Shown: one piece after another, positions 31,555-40,983 of the stretch | How positions within the stretch are numbered: the first letter of the stretch is position 1 | Layout: every line of letters begins with the position of its first letter | Assembly: GCA_963851385.1 (NCBI GenBank) | Contig: CAWKPE010000019.1 | Coordinates: 31,403 to 95,402 of the forward strand | Source: CAWEFA01 sp963851385 | Lineage (GTDB): Bacteria; Bacteroidota; Bacteroidia; Bacteroidales; DTGW01 | DNA length: 64,000 nt | Direction: 5' to 3' | Made by a program: the position numbers and the translations under genes | The notes under the pieces: model-generated | What the model saw: the letters and a program-made list of their open reading frames with translations, nothing else | The model's database searches: none | Told to the model about the DNA's origin: nothing

Positions 31555-33986
31555 TTATTTCTTTTTTAAATAAAGATAGTCGAGATAGTAAATTACTTTA
31601 ACTGAAAAACTATTGGTTTGAGGAGAATTAATAATATTCTCAAAATTTTTAAAATATGAATATGTTATTATATTATCGTCCCTTTCAATTATGTTTTTCC
31701 AGACAACATACAGTTCGCTTCCGGGTGCAAAACGCCATGAATATATCATATCAATATTAAATGCGTTATAACATTTGTTATTATTGTCAGAATAATTGCT
31801 TTTTTTTAATGTTCCGTCATTATTCAACTCATAATATTGATTATCATAGACTGCATTTTGATTATAGTGTCTTAAACGAAAGCTGAGATAAGAGTTACAA
31901 CTAAAAATATATTTTGTAGTAAACGTATTTGTAATAGTTCTCACGTTACGTTTACCAAAATAAATTGTGTCTTCATGAACACTTGTATTGACCCATCCTT
32001 TTAATTTATGAATATAGTCATAATCTAATTCATAGGAAAATGAAAGTTTATCCGTTACGCGATAATATATCCATTGATTAAACCAGTATTCAAAAAGTTC
32101 GGGATCATCAGTCCATTTTCTTCCCGGGTTAAACATTAAAGATATTTTTTCCCTTGGGTCTGTATTTATCCAACCTCCAAAATGATATAATTTGTTAAAA
32201 GGAATAACGTACCTGCCTTTTACCCTGGGTTCATAATAATCTTTGTCACCATCAGGGTAATAAGTTGCATTTATACCTGCTGAATATTGATTGCTGAATG
32301 TAGCATCAGAATGAAAAAACAAATTTGTAGATGTATATACAGAAGGGTTGTACATACTATTATAATACATATCTAAATATGTAAACCAATACAAAATTTT
32401 CCAAAAAGGCTTTGTTACTTCGTACCTGATAAAAAGTTCAGTAGATTTATAATTGTTTTTCTCCAAATATCCCAAATCGTTTATATCATACTTATCCGAT
32501 AATAAAAGATAAGAAAGATAACCCTGGAATTTGCCGGCTATTCTTCCAGCTTTTAGATAATATGAATGACCGAATTCAGAATTTGCTAGTATCCCTGTGT
32601 TTTTGACTTATATACTCCCCTGGTTTGTATCCCATAGGTTTTTGTTTTGTTTTTAAGTAACCAGTTCGCTTCCTGTAACATTTGCCATATAACCGTCCTT
32701 TTCCATCCAGGAGTTGTATTGGTAAGATTTATATAAGAATTGTTTTTTAGCTCTTGATCTAAAACAATCAGGTTATAATTGGTGAACGGTTGTGTTTCAA
32801 ATTTTCTTTCTACACCGTTAGAATCAGCAATAGTAGCATATGTGCTCCCCGTTATCGCATTGAAAAAACCAATTCCTAATCCTGTATTTGTTCTCCCTGA
32901 TATTTTTGTTGCATTAATTATACGGGTTGTTAAGGGGTTTGAAATAATTGTATCGCCGTTTTTTAAATAATTAACTACGCTATCGTGTCTGTATGGTGTT
33001 CCACCGATTCTCCTGGAGTAAAATAGACCCAGTTTGTTGAACAATTCCGTTCCTTCAGTAAAAAAGGGTCTCTTTTCACCATAATATGTTTCATATGGAG
33101 AAAGATTCAAAATTCTATCATCGGATTGAACCTGGCCAAAATCAGGAATCATGGTCATATCGAGTGTAAAACTTTCGTTTATTCCATATTTAAGATCCAA
33201 ACCTCCATTGAATGTGGAACCCCATTTTTTATAATCAGGATTCTTTTCAACATACTCCGAAATATAGGGCATCAAAGAAAGCCGTAAGGGAGGTTTAATA
33301 TTTTCAACACCCATCATCTTACCTGATTGGTTTAGAATACCATCTTTTTGCCTGTCTACAAAAACCCAGTTGGTGTTTTGCCGATGCCGCATTATATTTC
33401 TCCAGATGTTTATTTTCCAATTTTGTACATCGGTTCTGGGAAATCGAAGAGCAGTGAAAGGAATTTTAATTTCAGCTATCCAACCACTGTCTGTTATACT
33501 TACACAACTTTGCCACACTGCATCCCAACTCGCATCCTCATTATAATGATCGACTTTCACATCATATTGCACACCTGAAGCTGTAACAAAGAAACCAAAT
33601 CCATTCATTCCGGTTCCAGATGGATCAAAATAAATGCCCATATAATCGGCATTGTAAATATTGTCTCTTTCACTTAATTCTGTTAAAATACTGTCTGGTG
33701 CTGAATCGTATAACATAGCACCTATATATAAAGCTGTATTATCATATAAAAATTTAATTTCCGATTTTTGCCAGGCAGGAGCTCCGTTATTTGGAGAAAA
33801 TTGAACAAAATCTTTAGCAACGGGAACATTTTTCCAGGCTTCATCATTCAGCTTTCCATCAATAATAGGCGGATTATCTGTCCTCACTACCTTGATAGTT
33901 TTAGTGCTATCTTGGGCTACCAGTGACATTGAATTCATCATTAATAAAATTAATTCACTGCAAAAAAATATGAGGTTTCTGGTCAT
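31555..33986 (-). pseudogene. DUF5916 / CBM9-like outer-membrane protein, one frameshift
   Basis: The first open part (from ATG 33986 to 32586) has a signal peptide, then a carbohydrate-binding family 9-like domain (P-I-I-D-G-K-L-N-D-E-A-W), and the start of a DUF5916 barrel region (F-F-T-E-G-T-E-L-F, F-Y-S-R-R-I-G-G). It ends prematurely, and the barrel continues in another frame through T-G-I-L-A-N-S-E-F-G-H-S-Y-Y to the stop at 31555. A single indel near 32605-32615 explains it. With that restored the product would be about 810 residues, normal for the family, which occurs in many Bacteroidota as surface proteins of unknown role. An upstream ATG at 34058 is possible but adds no clear signal. 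Confidence 0.8.
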
Positions 33987-34340
33987 ACCGTTATTCTGTA
34001 CAAATATGTAACGTAAATGAATATTTAATTTAAAGAAATTTCTATTTTTGAAATGCAACGTATTAAGGTTGACTAAGGACTTAAAAAATAAACTTAAAAA
34101 TACGAATATATAAAATTTGTCTGCTTTATTGCTATTATAGAAACTAGTTTTACGGCAGCTTTAAAAATAAATTTTAAGTACTATTAATATTCAATTTCAA
34201 TGCAAAATGCTGAATTTATAAAACAGATAGATTATAACATTACAAAATGTACAATTTAATGCAATAACTATTTTGTTTAAGTCTACCTTAAATATTAAAT
34301 GTATCATAAATTAACATCAGTTCTATGTAAGAAAATATTT
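33987..34340. other. Intergenic AT-rich stretch
   Basis: No gene, repeat or RNA structure seen between the start of the DUF5916 gene and the interspersed element at 34341. Confidence 0.5.
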
Positions 34341-34656
34341 AAATGCTTTGTTTTAAACACTTTTCCTTTTGTCTTGACACAAAAGGTGACCAAAAAATCA
34401 ATCCCGCCTTAGGCGGGATGAAGCTTCCACCCACGAGCTTTCGCACCCTCGCCAGATTTTCTGGCCAACGCACTTTCCGTTTCACGGAAATTAGAAGAGA
34501 ATTCCTTATCGGCTGCGTGCTTTCCGAAATTTCGGGATGAGCAAAGGTGGCAGCCGAAACGAGTTCACTCAGCCAAGTCTTTTTACTCACTTCGTTCGTG
34601 AGATCGCTCCGCTAAGTTCTTTGGTTCATTTCTTTTTTGACGAAAAAAGAAATGAA
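34341..34656. repeat. GC-richer interspersed element bounded by hairpins
   Basis: A block of about 315 bases that is clearly richer in G and C than its surroundings. It begins with a hairpin (CTTTTGT...ACAAAAG around 34367-34386) and ends with a long hairpin (ATTTCTTTTTT at 34629 onward pairing with AAAAAAGAAAT). It is open on both strands but the frames make no plausible protein. From experience this type of sequence is scattered in intergenic regions of many Bacteroidota and is often mis-annotated as short proteins (with K-G-D-Q-K, F-R-T-L-A-R-F-S-G-Q-R-T). I treat it as a dispersed non-coding repeat. A small inner stem (CCCGCCTTAGGCGGG at 34404-34418) is also present. Confidence 0.65.
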
Positions 34657-34962
34657 TAATATTCTGATTATCTGTAACAAGTATGTTATCTTAGGTCGAA
34701 CTTACAATAAATTCTTGAAATTCAATTAATAGTCACCCCTTAAAGTATTTTTTTAATTTCCTTCAATTGAAATCTTAATTATATCAAAATAAGATTGAGT
34801 TCGTATCAAAAATTTTTGACATTTATCTAACATTGTAATATTGTAAATCTGTTTATCAAAAATCAATTCTTAAAAAAACTAAAATAGACTTGTTTGGCTC
34901 ATATTTTGCAGGTATTAGATTAACTTTTTGGCCTTCAAAAACCAAAATAAAAATTAAAGATT

Positions 34963-35643
34963 ATGAAACGTACAAATTTAAATTTAGAACTGAGTGCATC
35001 ATTAAAGTATATTAAAAAATTTGCTTTATTTATCATGATATTGCTAGCTTTGGAAATATCTACAATATCTAACGCAGATGCACAGAGACATGGCGGATTT
35101 GGCCATGGTGGATTTGGACACGGTGGATACTACGGATGGGGAGGCGGACCTTTTTGGCACTATTCATTTCTTCCCATTTGGGGAGCCTTTTATTGGTATT
35201 TGCCCTATGCTGCCGTAAGCTTTTATTATGCAGGACTTGACTATTATGCATGCGATGGTGTTTATTATCAGAATTTTGATGGAAAATATGAGATGGTTCC
35301 TGCCCCAATTGGATACAGGGTGAAAGAGCTTCCCAAGGGTACTGTACAATTCACTTTCAACGGATTGCCATATTTTTATTACTATGGTACATTCTATAAA
35401 CCCGTAGACAAAAAGTATGAGGTAGTGCCAGCACCTGTTGGTGTGGTAGTAGAAAATATTCCTGCCGGATATGAAAAGATCGAGATTGGCGGTCAAACTT
35501 ATTATACCGTAAATGGCATTCAGTTCAAACCGGTAATCAGGAATAACGAAATATGGTACCAGGTAATTAAAAGTAATGGAAATGCACCTGTACCTTCTTC
35601 ACCTTCGCAGCAGGAGCAAAATCCTAAAGATAGCATCAATTGA
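34963..35643 (+). CDS. DUF6515 family secreted protein, Gly/His/Tyr-rich
   Basis: A 226-residue protein with a signal peptide ending A-D-A-Q-R (about residue 42), then repeats of G-G-F-G-H and G-G-Y-Y-G-W, and a Tyr/Trp-rich segment with W-Y-L-P-Y. The C-terminal half has two related units, K-Y-E-M-V-P-A-P-I-G and K-Y-E-V-V-P-A-P-V-G, each followed by a Y-Y-x-G-T-F-Y / Y-Y-T-V-N-G element. This layout fits the DUF6515 / SH3-like envelope proteins of Bacteroidota. The end is rich in Pro, Ser and Gln. Role unknown. A strong hairpin follows at 35666. Confidence 0.8.
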   Translation: MKRTNLNLELSASLKYIKKFALFIMILLALEISTISNADAQRHGGFGHGGFGHGGYYGWGGGPFWHYSFLPIWGAFYWYLPYAAVSFYYAGLDYYACDGVYYQNFDGKYEMVPAPIGYRVKELPKGTVQFTFNGLPYFYYYGTFYKPVDKKYEVVPAPVGVVVENIPAGYEKIEIGGQTYYTVNGIQFKPVIRNNEIWYQVIKSNGNAPVPSSPSQQEQNPKDSIN

Positions 35644-35665
35644 ATTTGAATAATATCCAACAAAT

Positions 35666-35711
35666 AAACCAAAAAATGGCAAGAATTTAGTTTCTTGTCA
35701 TTTTTTGGTTT
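35666..35711 (+). terminator. Long bidirectional-type terminator hairpin
   Basis: A 20-bp arm (35666-35685, starting AAACCAAAAAATG) pairs with 35692-35711 with one G-T pair and a 6-base loop. It contains its own T-run in the 3' arm and follows the DUF6515 stop by 23 bases. Confidence 0.75.
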
Positions 35712-35786
35712 ACGATTAAATATATAACTTGTCATATAATCTGTTATAAATTCTTAGACTTCCTTATTATCAAAAAATAATAGAGA

Positions 35787-38282
35787 ATGAGAACCATACT
35801 AATTTTAATCATTACTGTAATTTTCACGTTAGATTCCGGAATGATTCTTGCTCAAGTGCAAGGATGGGGCGGCAATCAGAGTAATATGCCAAAAGATGCT
35901 AAAATTACCGGAACCATTGTTGACGAGAGTAATGGACAGCATGTTCCATATGCCGTTGTTGCTATTTACAGGGCAAAGGATTCCTCTTTAGTTACCGGGG
36001 TAATGAGCAATGATGATGGAAGTTTTACTATTCAGGAACTTCCATACGGTAAGTTTTTTATCTTAGTAACTTCAATAGGATATAAAAAGCATAAATATAA
36101 TAATGTAATTCTTACCCCTGCCCAGAAAGTTGCAAGCATAGGTACTATAAAAGTAAATCCATCAGCCACATCGCTTAATGAAGTAAAAGTAGTAGGAACA
36201 GCGCCTCCTATACTTTATCAGATTGATAAAAAAGTTATCAATATTGAACAAAACGTCACAGCTTCTGGAGGTACATTAGCAGATGCTCTTCAAAATGCAC
36301 CATCTGTTCAAACAGATGTACAAGGAAATATTACGCTGCGTGGAAGTTCAAACTTCACTGTCCTGGTTGATGGCAGGCCTTCTCCCATTGAAGGAAGCGA
36401 AGCTTTGCAACAAATTCCCGCGAGCCTAGTACAAAATGTTGAAATCATTACCAACCCTTCGGCAAAATACGATGCTGAAGGAAGTGCAGGAATTATCAAT
36501 ATTATCATGAAAAAACAAAAAGTTCAGGGTGAAAGCGGAATGGTTAATGTTACTGCAGGAAACGGTAATAAATACAGTGCCAATCTAAATCTGAACTATA
36601 AGATATCGAAATTTAATTTTACACTTGGTGGCGATTTTACTGACATGAAATCTGTTGTTAAAAACAACATGAGCAACACAGATACATTGAAACAGCAAAC
36701 TATAAAAAATCAGGAAATCAACGGTAATGGGAATTTTCACCGTCAGGGTATGGGACTTAACGCAGGAATTGATTATGCCATTGATGATAAAAATTCTTTG
36801 ACATTAACTGGCAGTATAGGTAGTAGAACTTTTAGTCGCCCTTTAAATTCAAACTATCACGATGTATATGATACTATCTCAAAGCCACCCGCCAATATTT
36901 ATTATCTTAACAGCACTAATCCCGAGCTTAAAAGAAGTTATGGAACTCTAAACCTCGATTACCTTTTAAAATTAGATAGTGCAGGACAACAACTTTCTGC
37001 CTCGGTTTATTTTTTAGCGGGACCAAATGATAATATAAGTAGTCTTGAGGAAGATACTACTGATGCAAACTGGAATTCATTAGGAAAAGCAAAAATTAAC
37101 CAACAAACGTCACAAAACATCAATGGCACTGATTTACGCACCAAGGCTGATTATACATTGCCCGTTAGCACCAAAGGCAAACTTGAAGCCGGTTACCAGG
37201 GTAGGTATTCTAATAGCACTGGTGAATATATTTTAAAAAATTATGTAGGGGATGCATGGGTTGAAGATACTTCTCAAAGAGATAATTTTACCTTTAAAGA
37301 TCAGATTCAGGCCAGTTATGTTACTTTTTCAAATTCAATGTTTCTTTTTGATTATCAGCTTGGGTTACGCTCTGAATATGAAGACCGAATACTAAACCAG
37401 GAAATACTAAATAAGGAATACAAGGTCAATCGCATCGATTTTTTCCCGACCATTCATTTGACCAGGCAATTACCCTGGGATTTTCAAATACAAGCCAGTT
37501 ATACACGCCGTATAAACCGTCCACAACAGTGGAAAATTGATCCATTTGTTATACATCTCGACCCACAAACAATACAACACGGATATCCCGGCTTGTTACC
37601 TGAATTTGCTAATTCTTATGAATTGAACCTTGAGAAAAAATTAACTGAAACGTCATTCATTTCTATAGAAGGTTATTTGAGACAGACTTCAAATTTGATT
37701 CAGCAAATCAGTACTTTTGATCAAAGCACACAGATTACTACCAATACTTTTGCAAACATAGACCATGATCGTGCCATGGGTTCTGAGTTTATGACGTACC
37801 TGGAACCAGTAAAGTGGTTTAATCTGAACTGCTCTTTCAATGTCTACAATTATCATATGTTTGGAACCCCCATTCCCACTGTTGCCAACAACATAAATAC
37901 GTGGAATATCCGCGTTAATCCTACTTTTCGCGTAAGCAGGCATACGACCGTCCAGGCAAGTTACGCATATAATGCCCCTACCATAACTGCACAAGGTTCT
38001 CGTTCCGCTTACTATTTTTCAACAGTAGGTATCAAGCAGAGTTTATTCAAACAAAAGGGCAGCCTGACCTTACAGGTTCGTGATTTGGTTGGACATACTA
38101 ATTACATTACCACAACTGAAAGTCCGCACCAATACAAATACAGTAACTTCCAACGCGAATCCCAGGTTTTTCTGTTAACATTTAGTTACCGTATCAACAA
38201 TTACAAGGTTAAACAAAATAAAAAACAAAATCAGGATACGAATAGTGATAACAATGAAGAAGACATGGAACAGGGATTTTAA
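35787..38282 (+). CDS. TonB-dependent receptor-like outer membrane protein (outer membrane beta-barrel family)
   Basis: An intact 831-residue outer-membrane protein. A signal peptide (to about residue 22, ending I-L-A-Q-V) is followed by a carboxypeptidase-regulatory-like domain (about 38-130, I-T-G-T-I-V-D-E), then a plug-like domain (T-L-A-D-A-L-Q-N-A-P-S-V-Q, L-V-D-G-R-P, S-A-K-Y-D-A-E-G) and a large barrel. The plug lacks a clear N-terminal TonB box. It ends with a charged tail (D-S-D-N-N-E-E-D-M) rather than a terminal Phe. This matches the barrel-3 type family of TonB receptor relatives common in Bacteroidota. Substrate unknown. It is monocistronic. Confidence 0.87.
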   Translation: MRTILILIITVIFTLDSGMILAQVQGWGGNQSNMPKDAKITGTIVDESNGQHVPYAVVAIYRAKDSSLVTGVMSNDDGSFTIQELPYGKFFILVTSIGYKKHKYNNVILTPAQKVASIGTIKVNPSATSLNEVKVVGTAPPILYQIDKKVINIEQNVTASGGTLADALQNAPSVQTDVQGNITLRGSSNFTVLVDGRPSPIEGSEALQQIPASLVQNVEIITNPSAKYDAEGSAGIINIIMKKQKVQGESGMVNVTAGNGNKYSANLNLNYKISKFNFTLGGDFTDMKSVVKNNMSNTDTLKQQTIKNQEINGNGNFHRQGMGLNAGIDYAIDDKNSLTLTGSIGSRTFSRPLNSNYHDVYDTISKPPANIYYLNSTNPELKRSYGTLNLDYLLKLDSAGQQLSASVYFLAGPNDNISSLEEDTTDANWNSLGKAKINQQTSQNINGTDLRTKADYTLPVSTKGKLEAGYQGRYSNSTGEYILKNYVGDAWVEDTSQRDNFTFKDQIQASYVTFSNSMFLFDYQLGLRSEYEDRILNQEILNKEYKVNRIDFFPTIHLTRQLPWDFQIQASYTRRINRPQQWKIDPFVIHLDPQTIQHGYPGLLPEFANSYELNLEKKLTETSFISIEGYLRQTSNLIQQISTFDQSTQITTNTFANIDHDRAMGSEFMTYLEPVKWFNLNCSFNVYNYHMFGTPIPTVANNINTWNIRVNPTFRVSRHTTVQASYAYNAPTITAQGSRSAYYFSTVGIKQSLFKQKGSLTLQVRDLVGHTNYITTTESPHQYKYSNFQRESQVFLLTFSYRINNYKVKQNKKQNQDTNSDNNEEDMEQGF

Positions 38283-38360
38283 ATTTCTCTTGGAATAATA
38301 TTGATCATTGATATTTTTTTAACAGCGAATTTACGATTGAATTACTTGTTCATGATGTTA

Positions 38361-40065
38361 TTATTTTAAGGGAATGGTAAAATTAAATTCACTTCCTTTT
38401 CCTTCAATACTTTCAATCAAAATTTTTCCACCGTGTTTTTCAATAAATTCTTTACATAATAATAGTCCCAACCCTGTTCCCTTCTCATTAGCAGTACCAG
38501 GATTAGTATATTTAATGTCGATCCTGAAAAGCTTGTCTAAATCATTTTTCGGTATTCCAACTCCAGTATCTTTTACTGTTAATATTAAATCATTACTGTT
38601 CACCTGTGCGCTTACCGAAACTGCACCACCTCTGTGAGTGAATTTCAGCGCATTGTTCAACAGGTTTCGCAGTATGGTATTTAACATATCTTTATCTGCA
38701 AATGCTTTTAAATCATTTGAAATGTCAGAGAATAATTTTATCTCTTTATGATTTGCAAGCATTTTCACATTGGTCAGGTTTTGGGCTACCAAATTTGCTA
38801 CATTTACTTCTTGAGGATTATATGCCAAATTACCTGTTTGCGATTTTGACCATTCTAATAAATTTTCAAGCAAACTATATCCCTGTTTGGCAGCTTCATT
38901 TAATAACTTGCCAAATTTTTTGATACTTTCTAGGTCATATTGATATATATCGTTAGATAATACTTCAGAAGCTCCAAGCAGGCTGGCAAACGGATTTTTC
39001 ATATCGTGGGCAATAATTCCGAAAAATTTATCTTTTGTGGCATTGAGGTTTTTAAGATCCTCAGCATATTTTTTTAATTGTTGTTCAGCAATTTTTTGTT
39101 CTGTGATGTCTTGAATTAACAGATAATAAGCAACAACTTTCCCTTTAAATCTGAATGAGGAATATAATAAAGATTAAGAAAATGATGCTGTCCATTTGGA
39201 TAATAAAAAGTGCTTTCATAAAACACCGTTTCGCCTGCTAAAACTTTTTGTATACTATTAAAAGCGTTTTCAAAGTCTTGTTTGGGTATTATTTCAAATA
39301 CTTTTTTACCTATAATTTCTTCTTTGCTTTTTTCATATCTGTTGGCAAATTTCTGATTGACGAATAAGTATTTAAGATCTTTATCTATATAAGCAATATT
39401 CACTGGAATATTGTCAGTAATTAAGCGTCAATTGTTTTTCGTTTTCAATAATTTTATTTACAATCGGGTTTGAAATTCTTACAAAGAAGAAGTATTCCGA
39501 TAAAAACCAATATTATGGCTGATAATAAGGCGTAAATACCAGCTTTATAAAATGGTTCATTCATTTCAGCGATATTGATTTTTGTGACAATTCCCCAATG
39601 AAGTTCCGGAATATAATCACAAAATGCCAAGACCTTATTTCTACTGTAATCTAATCCCATAATAAAACCAGTATGTTTTAATAAGGCATGCTGTATAGGA
39701 ATACCAATTTTTGATTTTAATGGAACTGGCTTGGGATTGGAAAAATCATAATATAAGTGATCTAACAGAAAAAAAACAGTGTCGTTTTTCAAATACCCGA
39801 TAATAAATTCACCTGTTTTTCCTAAAACATTGTTGAATTTTTGTTGGTTCTTTAAAAATCGCAAAATGTTTTTTTCATCTTTAGTTTCTTTATATAATGA
39901 TTTGATAGTGCCTATTTGGTTTTCAGATAATTCTTTTAAATATTCCTTTTTTTCATTTAATACTACGTTGTATAAAATCATTAGTGATTTTCCGGTTGCG
40001 ATTAGCGCAACCAAAATCATAATAATCAATAATTGAAAAGTGCCTTTTCTATCTGATATTTTCAT
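38361..40065 (-). pseudogene. Sensor histidine kinase with extracytoplasmic sensor, PAS, HisKA and HATPase domains, frameshifted
   Basis: From ATG 40065 the first piece has a TM helix near residue 15, a Cache-like sensor part and a second TM near 175-195. It breaks near 39460-39420 (two indels), continues as a PAS domain (N-I-A-Y-I-D-K-D-L-K-Y-L-F-V-N-Q-K-F) to about 39150, breaks again and continues with D-K-F-F-G-I-I-A-H-D-M-K-N-P (H-box near 39010), then the ATP-binding domain with N-box (L-L-N-N-A-L-K-F-T), G1 (D-T-G-V-G-I-P) and G2 (G-T-G-L-G-L) to TAA 38361. With the three indels repaired it would be about 560 residues and look functional. No response regulator is adjacent. Confidence 0.82.
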
Positions 40066-40433
40066 TGAATGCTTTAAATGGTTATTTCAAATTTAAAATT
40101 ATTTGCAAAATTTCTGAGTCCAAAAAAACTTATCATATAAGTAATTTTTTCTTTAACATAACTTAAAAAATTTTATAATATTTTAAATTAGAAATGAAAA
40201 TTAATCAACGAGAGTTCAGTACAAATAATAAGGACTAATGCTTTTATTTATGTAAGTTACATTAATGTTCTCTCTTTTTCAAATTTTCTTTATCCCTAAT
40301 TTAAAACTAATTTCATCTATGTTTTAAAGAGGAAAATTTTTAATACTGATTTTTAGCATTATTTAACGCAGGCAAACACACTAAAATTGGCAATTACGAG
40401 TCTAATTACCATTATGAACTAATATGTAAAAAA
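40066..40433. other. Intergenic region, nothing recognised
   Basis: About 370 AT-rich bases between a divergent kinase gene and a small ORF. No convincing promoter, repeat or RNA was seen. Confidence 0.5.
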
Positions 40434-40703
40434 ATGAACCCGACAAACATGTTAGAATTGCAAGAACTTGTATTAGAAAATTTGTATGAAAATAATTTAT
40501 TATTTGAGAAAGAGCTCAGAAAAGCATTCAAATGGCTTGGACATGAAGATTTATTTATCTTGTATAACTGGGCTATGGAAAAATTCAATGAAAGATGCCG
40601 CGATATAATTGATCGCGTGTATTCAGGTTTTGATTTTCAGAATTCAAATCCATTAAACCGTAATAGTCAAAATCAGTCCCTATGGCAGGCGAGTATTGTT
40701 TGA
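40434..40703 (+). CDS. Small hypothetical protein
   Basis: An 89-residue soluble protein, mainly alpha-helical and acidic at the start (L-E-L-Q-E-L-V-L-E-N-L-Y-E), with a central F-K-W-L-G-H-E-D-L-F-I-L-Y-N-W and a Gln/Asn-rich C-terminus. No family recognised. It stands alone, 280 bases upstream of the TPR-phosphatase gene. The possibility that it works with that protein is speculation. Confidence 0.5.
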   Translation: MNPTNMLELQELVLENLYENNLLFEKELRKAFKWLGHEDLFILYNWAMEKFNERCRDIIDRVYSGFDFQNSNPLNRNSQNQSLWQASIV

Positions 40704-40983
40704 AATAAAATAACCATAAGGATTTGCAATATCCCTTCGCATATTTTTGTCTAATAAATTGTAAATTATTTTGAAATTAAAATCAAACATATTGCTATGT
40801 TGATACGTATTTACTCGGGTGAGAAAGGAATTTTGCTTTTATTTTTTTGAATGTTTTTATTATTCCAAAATTAATAGAAGTGTTTCACGGGATTTTATTC
40901 TTGATGTTATTTAAAAACAATTATTAATTTTTAATAAATGCATTTAAAAATACTTCGTGAGAATTAAAAAAAGATACTTCAAA

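Noticed and set aside
34339..34590. Open frames on both strands inside the 34.3-kb block as genes
   Set aside because: Composition and hairpins indicate a non-coding repeat; the frames give no plausible protein and such calls are known artefacts of this kind of sequence.
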